NCBI GenBank assembly: GCA_010405405.1
Contig: MU004231.1
Location: forward strand, 427,736 to 491,735
DNA from: Microthyrium microscopicum
Taxonomy: Eukaryota; Ascomycota; Dothideomycetes; Microthyriales; Microthyriaceae
DNA length: 64,000 nt
Direction of reading: 5' to 3'
Shown: positions 41,855 through 54,483 of the stretch, piece after piece
Layout: every line of letters begins with the position of its first letter
Numbering within the stretch: the first letter of the stretch is position 1
The notes under the pieces: generated by a model
Database searches by the model: none
What the model saw: only the letters and a program-made list of their open reading frames with translations
Told to the model about the DNA's origin: nothing
Translations under genes and position numbers: made by a program

Positions 41855-42300
41855 TATAACCTTCTACCACTAAGGTAAGAATAATAAGCTTAGAGCAAAC
41901 TATTCCTAGCTTAGCTAAGTATACTAACGTTATAAGCTTACAACCTTCTACTACTAGGGCGAGAATAATAAGCTTAGAGTAAACTATTCTTAGCCTAGCT
42001 AAGTATACTAACGTTATAAGCTTATAACCTTTTATTACTAGAGCAAGAATAATAGGCTTAGAGTAAACTATTTCTAGCTTAGCTAAGTATACTAACTTTA
42101 TAAGCTTATAACTTTCTACTACTAGAGTAAGAATAATAAGCTTAGGGCAAATTATTTCTAGCTTAGCTAAGTATATTAACTTTATAAGCTTATAACCTTT
42201 TACTACTAGAGAAAGAATAATAAGCTTAAGGTAAATTATTCCTAGCCTAGCTAAGTATACTAACTTTATAAGCTACGTAACGTTTAACTATTAGAGCTAG
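41855..42300. repeat. 84-bp tandem repeat, 5 copies
   Basis: AATAATAAGCTTAG-type words give AAGCTT anchors at 41,886, 41,970, 42,054, 42,138 and 42,222, an exact 84-bp spacing (28 codons). One + strand phase reads through all units with few stops, so the array may be the repeat domain of a former protein. It follows the 98-bp array almost directly. Confidence 0.9.
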
Positions 42301-45300
42301 TAAGTTAAATATTAGCCTTAATTATTCTAATAAGCTACGTTAGTTATATAATAATTAATTACTAGAATAAGATTAACGAGCTAGAAGTATAGTAGACCTA
42401 AATATTATAATGACTAAATAATATATAAGTATTTGTAACTTATTTAGCTTATGCGAATAAGCCTAAAACTAAAACCTAAGGAAGAATATATAGCTATAAG
42501 ATATATATCTACATCTAGCACTAGCTTAATAATATATTCTTTTCTAGTATAATAATAAGTTAGGCATAGATTAAGGAATAGTTTTAATACTTTAACTATA
42601 AGTTAGAATCTCTCTTATTACTTTATTATTCTTTACTAACTCTAAGCCTTAGATAGCTATATATAAAATAATTATAATAGAATCTCTAATATTATATATA
42701 CTAAATTATTTACTAGCTTATACCTACTCATACTTATTCTAGTTATTATTAAGTAGTCCTACTTTAGTTAAGTTAATATTCTATAGTAAACTCTATAAGA
42801 GAGTAAGTTAAACTCTCTATATTACGTACTACTAAGGTAAAGAACTATTCCTAGTATTCTATTAGCTAAGATCTTCTAATAAGTTCTAATATTAGATTGT
42901 ATTATATTAAATAAAAATAAAACTAACCTTACTACTAACCTAACTAACTAGTAGTCTACTAATAATAATAATTTATAATTACTAATAACTTATAATTACT
43001 AATAGCCTATAATTATAATTCTTATTCGTTCTAGACGCTAGGAAATAGCTCCTTAAAGAGAATATTTCCTACTAAGTAAGATAAACCTAAATTACGTATA
43101 AAGTCTTTATTATATAATCTTACTAAGTACTTACTAAAATCCTAAGTACCTAACGCGTATTTATATTATAACCTATATTTGTTCTATACTTCTTTATAAC
43201 CTCTATTGTTCTAGCATTAGTTCTTTCTCTATCTATATCTTATACAATATATTAAAACTATCTATAAAAAAGATAGTTACTATCTAATATTAGCTCTATT
43301 ATCTTTTTGCCTAACGTAGATTATACGTTATATAATAATATAAAAGTAGAGCATAGGATATACTTAAACTAAGACTTTAGCTTTAATTAATATAATCTAA
43401 CTAAAAGGTAATAATAATACATATAGGTAGAAAGTAATAGTAAATACTAGAGTAATAGAAGAAGTAAAATATAAGCAATATTAAGAAGCATATAGAATAA
43501 GTATAAAAAAACGTTAAGATTATATATACTACTTTAAAGAATCTATACTAACTATAGTTCTATAGGAAGTAGATTAACGTTTTATTTAGGTAGGCTACTA
43601 CTATAATTCTTTCTATATAGAGTAAGCTAAAGTACCTAGTAGTTCTATTATTAATACTTATACTAAATACGTTACTTCTAAGCTTATAGATATATCTTCT
43701 ACCTCTATCTCTTCTTTAGGAAGTACTTTTAAATAAGCTAAGATAAGGTAGAAAACGCATCTAAGGCTAAAGGTACTTTTATATAAGCTAATCCTCCTAA
43801 AGAGACTTATAGAGGTAAATAATATATCTACGTTAGGAGGATTATATATATATCTTAAGTATAAATCCTTATTACGGCTCTATTCTTCCTTAATCTTATC
43901 TAAATTATAACTACTATAAGGAGCAAGTCTACTTAAGAGATAGGTAAAGAACATTCTATATAAATAGTAGTATAAGAAAATACGCAAACTACTATAATTA
44001 TCTCTTCCTTTCTATAGTAGGCATATACTACCCAATTCTTTAGTAATTATAGTAACTAAAGTAGCTAGCAATGCTATAACCTTATATAAGTTATAAATAT
44101 CTTATTAGATATAGAGGAAACTATAGCTATTAAACCCTTCCTAATTCCTTACTTATATTATACTACAAAGTAGTATATAAGCTATAGCCACTAGATCTAG
44201 CATTGCTAAAGTTCAAATCTATATGAAAATTTACTAGTAAGTTTCCTTCCCTATTTATTAATTAATATAAATAGTTATATTAATAGCCTAGATTTAGACC
44301 TACATACGCTCTTTCTTACTAATTAATTATAAACATATAAATAGTATACTTATTAAACTCTACTTTAGTAAGATTCTAGAGTCATTACCTTACTACGTAA
44401 GTAGTCTTTAAATAAGTGCTTTAATTAGTACATATGCCTTCTAGGTCTATCTATTATAAGAAACAATAAACCTTAAAACTACCTATTAGTTATTTAGAAA
44501 TAGTAATATTTAAGAAAGCTAGCTAGCATCTTACTTTAATAATAACCTTAGCAAGAAGTAAACATCTAATGTCTAATAAGCTTACTAGATCTACTCTACT
44601 ATCTACCTATATACTACTATAGCTCCCTCCCTTAGTAATATATATATATAAACGTTACTAATAACTCTTTAGTAATTAGAGAGAACTACTACTAAGTTAG
44701 AAGCAATATATAGGGCAATTAATAGTCGTAGTCTAGGTTACGCTAATATATAGTACCTAAACATTAGAAAGGTAAAGATCTTACTAAATAAAGAGAATAA
44801 GCAAGCTAGTAAGTATATTATTTAGTTATAACTTTCTATATACTTTACTTATATTACTCTTTTTGCCTATCCTCTTTCCTTCTTAAGTAATACTTAGAAT
44901 ACTCTTAAACTTTACTATATTTACTTCTCTAATAGTACTTTTCTTACTACTTTTAGCTACTATAGCTTCTTATTAAATATTTATATAGTAAGAAGTTAAA
45001 AGAATTAGCATAGAGGCTAGCAGAATAACCTTAATAATTAATAGAATTAAAGATACCTAATTATGCTCTTTACCTACCCTACGATAGAGTTAAAATATAG
45101 CTAATTAACTCTATAGAAATAGTATTAATAGCTACTATAGCGTGCTAGCTGTGCTATTTATTTACCTTATAATAAAGCTAATATATAGCTAATTAACTTA
45201 ATAGAACTAGTATTAATAACTAGCGCAACGCGCTAGCTATACTATCTACTTATAAATTAATGACTTTAATACCTAAGTAATTAATCCTACTAAGTTAGTG

Positions 45301-46579
45301 TTAATAGTTAGCGTAAGGCGTAATATATAGCGCTATTAATACCTACTACGTAATTACCTAATAGATTATATAGAAGGAGCAATAGGAGCACTTTAAAATA
45401 ATTTATTAAATAGAGAAAGTAATTTAACTATGCTTATAATATTACTAAAGTAAATAAAGTAAATCTACCTATTATAAGTCTTAGAGGTCCTAAATATAGT
45501 AATAGGTATATACTTCTTAATAGGATTACTAAACTCTAAAAGCTTACTAGACTATTAAGAGCATAACATATTATTACTATTTATAGATATATACTACTTC
45601 TTCTTCTCCTTCCTTTTCCTTAACGATTACTTCCCTTAGGTTCCTATATAGTGGAGCTATTATTTCCATCCTAATAACGATAGGTAATAGTAGCTAATTA
45701 AAAACTCTCTAAGACGTTAACTACCGCCTAATAGTAGTTATAACTACTACTAGACTAAATAGTTAATAAACCTTCTACTATACCCTACTAACCTAGACTA
45801 ATATTAATATCCTTATTACCTTAAATGCTATAGCTAATACTAGAGTAGAAAGTTAGGAACTATCTCCTTAAAACTAGCCTACGCCTTTATTAATTTCCTT
45901 ACTACTTTAGACGTATATATAGTATATTTTACTATACTATAACTTTATTAGACAATATACTAACTTCTTCCTAAGATAAGGCTATATTAAAGCTAAAGGA
46001 GGCTACTACTCTATCTATGGTAGGAGAAACCTAAGCACTAACTATTCTTAGACAAAACTTAAAATATTATAGAACTAATACGAGATAGAATATAATTATC
46101 TATTGTTCTATATATTACTTTATAGAGAATCCTATATTATAATAAGTAAGGCTAAGACGTTAATTCAAACTATTAATATAAATAACATTAGTTTACCTAG
46201 TAGCATAAAATTACCCTTATCTCTATACTTTAAGTTAACCTAGAATGAGCCTAAACTAATAAATAGATATAACTAATGCTTAAATAGGAAATTATAGCGA
46301 CTCTAAACTCCTCTATATTTAACGTATAATAAAGGTTAATATACTATCCTATATCTAGGACGCGCTTAGAGTTATCTATTAAATTAATCCTATTATAAAA
46401 ATAAGAAAGTATTCGTTAGTAAGGCTAAATTAAATAGCGTAATCCTATTAGCTAATATTATCTTACATTATCTTATATTATCTAACATTTTCTAATATTA
46501 ATTAGATTATATTATAATAGATAAGATCTTATTATATCCTACTATAATTTTAACTTTATATGAATTATAACTAAAATAG

Positions 46580-48210
46580 AAACCTTAGATAAATATATAT
46601 TTATAAATTAACTTCTATAGCTTTAAATACGCTAGGATTATCTCTATTAAATAATATATTGCCTATAGTCTCCTTTATAGCAATCTCTTCTTATACATCT
46701 AAGTCGTTACTATTAACGTCTTAGTTAAGAATATTAATAGGCCTAGTTATAATATTATTTCCTATATAATCTTGCCTAATAGTAGTTTTACGATTAAAAG
46801 ACTTAGCTTTAATATTAAGCTTATTAAGTCCTATCCTCTTTATATCTAGTAAGTTATAATATAGGCTATAGTTCTTAATTATAAACTAGGGTTAAGACTT
46901 CGTAAGGCTATCTTTAATTAGATTCTAGCATAATAAGAATATATTATACTCCGTACTAGTATTAGTATACTTATTACTAGCCTTATATATAAATGTACGC
47001 ATAAATGCGTTTTATAAATAATATATATATATATTATAGAGGTAGACTCTATTAAATATTACCTTAACATTATAAGTTAAGTTACTAAACGACTTTATAT
47101 CTTTACTATAGTTGCTATTTAAATACTCTAATCTAAGATCTATAAGCTTAAAGGAGTTCTTATAGCCTTCTTAGTTAACTAAGCTTAAGGCTAGAATAGA
47201 CCTTTAAAGTTTAAGAGTATTTATATTAAATAAGTTCTACCTAAGCTATAGTATTTTATCCCTATAGTTATTCTAACTAGTACTATAAAAGTAAATAGTT
47301 AGGGAGTTAACTAAAAGGCGTAAAAGTCTAATATTACTATACCTAAGGGCATATTATATAGTTAAAAGTAACTTAATCTCTTACAAGTACTAGTATATAA
47401 TTTAGAACTTAATATTATTACTCCTATCTAGGCGCCTATCCTATACTTCTCTTATAAAGGCTATTTAATAAATATCTTTAATAATCTTATTAAACTATTC
47501 TAAGGATAATCTATTAATATAAGATTTAAGTAGTTCTAGGACAATAAAGAATAAATTATTAATACGCCTAAGATAGTAATCTTTCTAGTCCATACTCTAT
47601 AAAAACAATACTAGGACTCTACTACTAAATCCTTATATTAAGATAAGAATAACCTAATAGGTTTAGGTATTATTACGCTTTCTATAGCTTTATCCCTATA
47701 TACTAACGTTATATATAATAGAATATAGAGCTAGTATATTAACTTTAGAAGAATCCTAATAGGTTTAAATAATATAGAAGAAGTAGTTTATATATATATA
47801 GAACTACTTAGGAACTAGATAAAGGAACTTCCTTAAATCGTATAATTATATTTTATTAAATGCCTTAGCCTTAATAGAGCAATTAATCTTTATGCTTAAC
47901 TAATTACTATAGGTAAGAAATAGCCTCTTTCTAAAGATCCTAGTACTTAGATCTAACGCTTATAAACTATTAGTAGAGTTTTTATTACTAACTATATCTA
48001 AGATGCTAGATAATGATACTAGTACGAAATCTACTAAAGGAATACTATATCTAAGATTAGAAGACGTACTTATATTACTAATAGACTTAATATCTATACT
48101 GCCTTCTTTATTAGACGCCTCTCTAATTTTACTATTATTAAGCTTGTTTACGTTATTATCTTTAACATTAATCTACTTATTATTATAGTTATTATCTTTA
48201 AAGCTACTAC
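46580..48210 (-). pseudogene. RIP-degraded DUF6589-like gene
   Basis: One minus-strand codon phase stays readable for about 1.6 kb; I checked it at 48,002, 47,687, 47,174 and 46,799 and all fall in the same phase. Interruptions are TAA/TAG as RIP would make from CAA, CAG or TGG. The part at about 47,310-46,905 contains the order I associate with fungal DUF6589 proteins: IYFYSTS.NNY, then RSILALSLVN (47,174-47,203), then LRLEYLN near 47,110-47,140, and later NRVYLYN. The upstream part (about 48,190-48,000) is Asn/Ser/Lys-rich. DUF6589 proteins are common in fungi and of unknown function. The family call is from memory of the motif order and is moderate. Confidence 0.5.
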
Positions 48211-48984
48211 TAGATAGGAATATATTCTTAAATATATCTACGTTAGATTCATTCTAGCTAGAGATATAATAAACTAATAAACTCTTACTATATATTTAGG
48301 CAAAAGATAAATAGGCTACACTAGATAAAGAGGCGTCTAGTCTAGAATTAGATAGAAAGAATAAAATAGACGCTATAATATCTAATAATAAGGCTATGTC
48401 TCCTATATTATTAATTAAAGGTTTTAGAAAGCTAAAATATTATAAGAAGATTTCATTATATACTTAGTAAGTACTATCTATTATTCCTTTATTCTCTATA
48501 ATAGTATTAAGCTAATTAAACTCTATCTTATATAGTACAAGTATATTAATATCTAGTATACTAGGCTAGTATTTATCTTTTTTATGCTTTATAATCTAAG
48601 GTTTAATAATATCTAGAATACTACATTTTAAAGCGTCTATAATAAGGTACTAGCTAATAGTTTTAATATATTTACCTTCTTAGCTATTAGCCTTTACTAA
48701 TAGGCCTTCCTATATTAATTTCTAGTTAAACTCCTTTATTAAATTATATATATTTTATATTAGTCCTTCTAGAGGTAAAGATAGATAGATTATAATAATA
48801 GTAGTAGTAATAGCTACTATAGTTATAATATTACCTACTATCTTATTACGCTTATAAGATATAAAGTTTATATTATTATAATATAAGATAGCTTAATAGT
48901 TTAGTACGCATTATCTAATATTTCTCTATATATTAGGTATTAGCAATATATAAGTTCTTTTAAGGTTATAAACTTAAGATTTTT

Positions 48985-49065
48985 AAAGATCTTATAAGAT
49001 ATATAAAGATCTTATAATATATTTAAAGATCTTACAACATATTTAAAAATCTTATAAGATCTTAT
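48985..49065. repeat. 20-bp tandem repeat, 4 copies
   Basis: AAAGATCTTA(T/C)AA.AT occurs at 48,985, 49,005, 49,025 and (as AAAAATCTTA) 49,045, a 20-bp period. Confidence 0.85.
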
Positions 49066-50110
49066 ATTTAATACTAAGTATAATACTATTATATACTAAG
49101 GCTTATCTTAAAACCTTCTTTATATACCTTAGTATAGTCTTATAACTAGTATATACTCTAAGAGCTACTAGTAAGTCTATAACCTATCTCTTTATACCTA
49201 ACCTAAGTAAATAGATACTAAGCGTTACTACTAAATAGTTATTTATCTCTCTACTTCGCTAATAAAGAATAATTACTATAATTATATATATAAGCTTCTA
49301 TTTTAGCTTATTACTCTATTTATATGTCTTATAGTTCTAATTACGTATAAGTTTATAAAGAAAGGCTATCTAAATAGGTATAGTATTCCTTATCTTTTTA
49401 ATAGCTTTCTTAAAGTTAATATTTATACTATCTACTCTACTACTAAAGCGGTTAAAACCTATAAGTTTTATAAAGACGTAAAACTCTATCTATAGTCTAG
49501 AATTAGTATAATACTTTAGCAAAATCCTATTACTTAATAACTCTTCTATAACGTTCTTTAAAAACGTATAGTAAGTAGTAACATTAGCGTATAGGTTGCT
49601 ATTAAGAATAATATTATTATAACTATCTTTTTAGCTAGCCTACGATAGAAGAAACGATTTTATAGTTATCTTCTAATCTTAGATATATTTTAGTATTATA
49701 GTAAGCTTTTATTTAGCTAAATTTAGGCTCCGCCATAGTGTTATTATTACCGCTAGTTATAAACAACCTAATAGTTTAGCATTATTAGGCTCATGTTAAA
49801 TTCTACTTAAGGTATTCCTAGGATTTATTATAGTTATTATATTACTAGAGATATATAAATATAGACTCTTTATTATTATAAAGATAAATCTATCTTTACT
49901 ACTATTATTACTAAAGAGAGGCACGCCTAGCCTATATAGAAATTAGGTTATCTCTATAAGACCTTCCTCTACGACGCGTACTTTTAATAGAAAGTATAAT
50001 TTATAAAATTAATAAAGAAAAAGACAATAATTATAATAATAGTAGAATTATTAAAAATATATATATATTAGTAGTAAGGACATGGTTATAATAATATAGG
50101 CATTTACTAA

Positions 50111-53100
50111 CAACCACGAAGCGCGTCGCACTAAAAAGGTCCGAGTTAGCCTCAGACCCTCCTGCGGAGGGAGCCCGCGGACGGGCAGGGTTAGGGTCTA
50201 AGAACTAAGATAAAACCAATGCAGGTTGGCAGGGCTAAGTGGAAACTCAGCCTTGTCGACAGCCTCATGCGTGGCACTACAATCCTAACAAGTCGAGTAT
50301 CGTTCACTTTTTAAAGGATTGATATACATTGTCTAGAACAGTCTTAAGCAAAGAAATAATCAAAGATGACTTGTAAATTATCACATGCACATTACTGCGG
50401 TTTGACCTCACCGCATAGCGTCATTTTGTTGCCTGTTTGTGTGGGAAGCGGCCTATTGGCTTCTTTCGTGATGCCTTATGCCATGTCAAAATAACCTCGC
50501 CCTTTGTTGTCTCTTTCGATGTAAATGTCCCTTTTCGTCTACTACTTCCCCTGAAAAAGAAGTGTTTCTCACCCTCGTGAATACTGCGTGATGCACACTA
50601 GGTTTGGAGTGCATACAAGTATGTGCTTGATGTTACCATATCATCGTGAATGGCTGCGCCAAAATATGTCTTTGTCTAATTGACGCCTTCAGAGTCAAAA
50701 ATCTCGAAGGCACTACGTGGCATAGTTGTCCCGAAGATTAGATTAGACTCATTTTCAATTCCAACTGGCTGGAATGTAGAGCATCGATATGTTATTGGAG
50801 GCCTTGCAATGCCGCAGTAATGAGCAAATGAGAGCACTGTAAAGCCTCGTGCTTAGCAAGGCGGTATGTCAGCAGATGGGCTTGCAGGTTACTTGCAAGT
50901 TGCAGGCGTGAAATCAAGGCTTAGAGCTCCGGAGTCTAGAGGCGTTGTTGGTAGATATCTCCATTTCCTTGATTCTGCATGGCAGATGCAAAACCGGTAT
51001 TCAACACAGACCGCGATCGCCTGTATGTAGTTTGCGCATATAACATATGATCCAGTAACGAACAGAGCTCAGCAGATACTTATTTATAACTCAAAGAAAA
51101 TTGTAATTATTACTAGGGATGGACCATGACCTCTCAGTCTTCGACGTGGCGCTGCACCAGTGCAAGTTAAATTGATTGATGTGGACGGAATTCAAACGCT
51201 CTCGTGGCGCCAGATGCGATTTGGAATGTGATATCATCCTCTTTTCTTGTTTGAATACCAATATTGTGCATCTTTACGGTGACTGCTCCGACTCATACTG
51301 CTAAACTCGAAGATCTTGTCTGCTAGGGGGAAGGGAGCCAATTGTACCAATTGTTACCGTTTGGAAAGGCAGATTTGTTCTCCACGGAGACCATGCAGCG
51401 TTCCTAGACTAGAGAGTATTGGAGGTTTTCTGACGATGTGCCGATTAAGGAGTGTCCAGGTACGAGCAGTCTCTAGACTGCTATGATTTGTGAAACCAAG
51501 CTGTCAAACAGGGAAGGTTGCGAAAAGGGAAGAGAAAAAGAAGCTCATTATCAACTAGGTTGGCTATAGGTGAAAGCCTATCACTATGACCAAGGATGAT
51601 TGTGTCCACGTCAATTGCAGAAGATGGTATCCAAGGAACTGGTGCATATGCGGTCTGGGAATCTTGGTTCTGTCTCTTCTGTTCGGCAGATGCGCTAGTG
51701 ACTCTCAACAACTTTCATAACAGGCGTGAGGTTACCTGTGACCAATTAGTAAAAGATCCGACATAGAAACGGTCTAATAAATGAAAACGGATTCAATCCC
51801 AAGTCTTTGGGTCAGATATTGTACAGTGACAATACACGATGCTTTTCAAATGGTCACTCTAAGGATAAGGGGGACATCATGGGCGGTAGGGGAGGCCCGT
51901 CGGCTTTTTTTGCTACAATATGTTGATCATGATATTTTCGGAAGTGGTTGCTCATTTGACGCATTTAGTTCATGACCTATACATTGTTAATTACAGAAGA
52001 GAACAAACCAAAACCATTTGACCATTCAGAGTGTATTGAGGCTCATATCATATGCCACGAGAAAAATAAGCGTGAAATGCCCCGGAAGCAAAAGCCCATT
52101 TCAGTCTTCGTAAGGAGTACTGGAAAGATGAAGAAGAACATTGGCATGTTAGGACCATGGCTCTCATAGACATCTCGGTCATTATCGTGCCATTCTGTAT
52201 TTCGACATGTAAGTATTTGCCCAAGAGTAGTTATTTTGATTGATATTTTCCATAGATAAGGAACGTCTTTTGAGACTCGATAGCGCGAACGAATCAGGTA
52301 TTATTTTGGCGTTGATCGACCGGAGTAAAATATTTTACCTTTCGTTCAACGAGTCCAGGCCTGATATCGTACGAAGTAGAATAGCTGCAAGGTTGATTTT
52401 AGGCGTTGACGAATAGTTCTCCATTCCGTAAGTTACAGACCAGAAGTCTCAGCGGGATGACCGATGAATGCCACGCGTTGAAGTATACGATTGATTAACG
52501 GATTGTTTTGATGCGCGGGATGGGTAAAAAAGGGTCCGAAGCCCATGGCTTGTACTGGGTATAGCACAGCCTTGCTCGTGTGAGTGGAAGTTGCAGATGA
52601 CAGTAAAATAAAATGTTGAAACAACCCGAAAAGGGAGAAATTGGCCGATCTTCTATATTCGGATCAAGGCGCTCCATGGCGTTGACAGTGTTGACAGTTT
52701 GGGGTAAAGGCGCCTTGAAGTAAAGGCTGCTTATTCTGGAATCTGCAACTATCTTGCGCCTTTTGACGCGCGCGTCATTCCATTGGCTCAACTTCATAAC
52801 CAAATGCAACGAATAACAGGACTACATGCGCCATTCATAGTGGCTTGAAAGGTGGGACATTGGGCTGTGAATACCCCGATGTTCGACGGTGTAACTCCTA
52901 GTGGGGCTTTGAATCATTAATATTATCAAAAGATCGTTGGGATAGAGCTGTGAGTGCTGGGACAGCAAGGTGTCGCAGTCTGTATAATCTCAAAGAGGTA
53001 AGATATTCAGGATACCCAGCATGACCATGATGAGTTGTTGATGCCGAACAGTGTAACTGCACCCTGTCCTTGCGGAGAAAGGTAAGGAGATACCTTTTAC

Positions 53101-54483
53101 CAAGGGCATGGGAGAGGCTCGAACACAACAGAACTAGGGTGACAATTCGCTGTAGACAATGTACAGTATTTCGTAGTAGTAGTGGTACCTTAGAAGGACT
53201 TACTCGTGGCAGTCGATTTGATTCATCAGATCTCGGAACAGACGGAGGGTGGCAAAAGGGACAAGATCCGAGGACCTGTCGAAGCCGAGCAAATAAACTC
53301 TTTTTAGTTTCCTGGCGTCGCGGCGCGCTATGGTGAATGCTTCCCGGGACCCGACATGCGGTAAGCAGTTTGTCAATCAAAGCCACGCCGTTGAGTCTTG
53401 TGAGTCTTGACTCTTGATCATCTTCTCAAAGCAGATACTCAAATCATAGATTTGACCCGGAGAAGAGCGTCTCGCGGTGTGTGGTTTTGCAGTCTTGCAG
53501 ACAAGGCAGTTTCAGCGATACCGCTTAATTGAATGGTCCAGGCAAGTGTCGACCAGATCAACTGAATGAATTCCTCATTGAGTATCGCATCTGGTCAGGC
53601 TTTCCAGGCTGATTCTAGCACGTCCTAGGGTCCTGAATTTAGATGCTCTCCAACGTCGAGGGAAATGGTGGCGTTGAAGACCGTGGGGACCATACCGTTC
53701 TAACCGTGTGCCTACTGCCTACCGTGCCTATTAGCAAGGCGGGTTGATGCAGCTCTGCAGGCTTTTATGGGATTCTGTCATTCTGACGTTGATGGTCGTT
53801 GGCTTAAAAGTTTTATTGCCGATTCAAAAGGCTGCAAACTACTCCGTACTTGACCTACGCTGAAAGCCACACTTCCAATCTTAGATCCTCGTTGCTGCAC
53901 TGTACTGGCCCACTACCTTCTCTCAGTACCACCGTGCTGGATCGAAATATTTTACGCAACCTTTAAAAGACGGGCCTTCATTCGTGACGGACCGTCTCAA
54001 ATACCCCTTAGCCGTTTCCAAAGCTAGATCGAGCGCGCTGCGACCGCAAGACTACTAGACTAGAGTGCATCCCGCTACATTCAGCGCTCAATTCTTATTA
54101 CCTGGCAGATATTACATACCTTATGTACTGTACTGACTCCTGAGATCGATAAGATCATTGATCTTGTTCATTGATATCAACCCTCTGTACCTTCCTGTTC
54201 TTGGATTTATATACTTGGCTGCTCCTTCCCACATTCAATCCACCAACTCGGTTTCGAACATCGTTCCTTCCTCATTCTGTTTTGTTCTTGCACCTACCTA
54301 CTAGTACCTATCCACCGGGCTCTCCACACCTTCTCCCCTCAACCCCATCAAAGATCTTGTTGTCCATTTTGTCCACTTTGCAAACCCTTTGTCCTTCTTT
54401 TTGACACACTTCCCCACGTGATTATCTGTCCCTTTGGCAGCCTTGTGGTTGTCTGTGCGTACACTTTTGGTGGCAATTTCGCC
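50111..54483. other. 4.4-kb gene-free buffer next to the AT block
   Basis: Composition is ordinary (CA, TG and CG all common) from about 50,111. No reading frame shows a start, splice signals, domain or biased third positions that would make me call a gene; the longest open stretch (minus strand, 52,898-53,386) looks like chance. The last 300 bases (54,171-54,483) look like a promoter and leader: TTTATATAC at 54,206 and a long pyrimidine-rich tract before the ATG at 54,484. Confidence 0.6.
50154..50199. other. GC-rich inverted-repeat segment at the isochore boundary
   Basis: A 46-base GC-rich stretch lies just inside the ordinary side of the boundary. It has an outer 7-bp inverted repeat (AGACCCT at 50,154-50,160 and AGGGTCT at 50,193-50,199). 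Within it are two small perfect hairpins, CCCTCC-TGC-GGAGGG (50,157-50,171) and GCCCG-CGGA-CGGGC (50,173-50,186). The outer stem and first hairpin share bases, so they are alternatives. It could be the unmutated end of a mobile element or a structured site; I cannot tell. Confidence 0.5.

Larger units (their letters stand above)
1..50110. repeat. AT-rich, RIP-degraded repeat block
   Basis: The whole stretch is AT-rich, dense in TA-containing words such as CTTA, TAAG and CTAG, and full of stops in all frames. CA and TG are nearly absent: reading from base 1, the first CA is at 936 and no TG precedes it. CG is still present at many places. Loss of CpA/TpG with CpG kept is what ascomycete RIP (CpA to TpA) leaves; plain deamination of methyl-CpG would instead create TG and CA. 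RIP acts on duplicated DNA, so this is inferred to be an accumulation of old repeats and transposable elements. No intact gene was found. Stretches not listed separately below hold only degenerate sequence in which I recognise nothing. Confidence 0.93.

Noticed and set aside
48003-48188. 61-codon leucine-rich open frame on the + strand
   Set aside because: It is antisense to the DUF6589-like relic, whose Asn/Ser-rich codons read as Leu/Ile on the other strand.
1-50110. Centromere
   Set aside because: A long AT-rich RIP block could be centromeric in some ascomycetes, but many such blocks are not. Sequence alone cannot decide; CENP-A mapping would.
1-50110. Effector or other small secreted-protein genes hidden in the AT block
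   Set aside because: No ATG frame there has a signal peptide, cysteine pattern or normal codon use.
50188-50196. GGGTTAGGG, resembling a fungal telomere repeat
   Set aside because: Only one and a half units, inside an inverted-repeat segment. Not evidence of a telomere.
51790-51800. GATTCAATCCC, resembling a tRNA B box
   Set aside because: No A box or foldable tRNA around it.
52898-53386. 162-codon open frame on the minus strand
   Set aside because: Composition is odd (His, Arg, Ser, Leu-rich), there is an equally open frame on the opposite strand, and no domain or splice context is seen. Probably chance.
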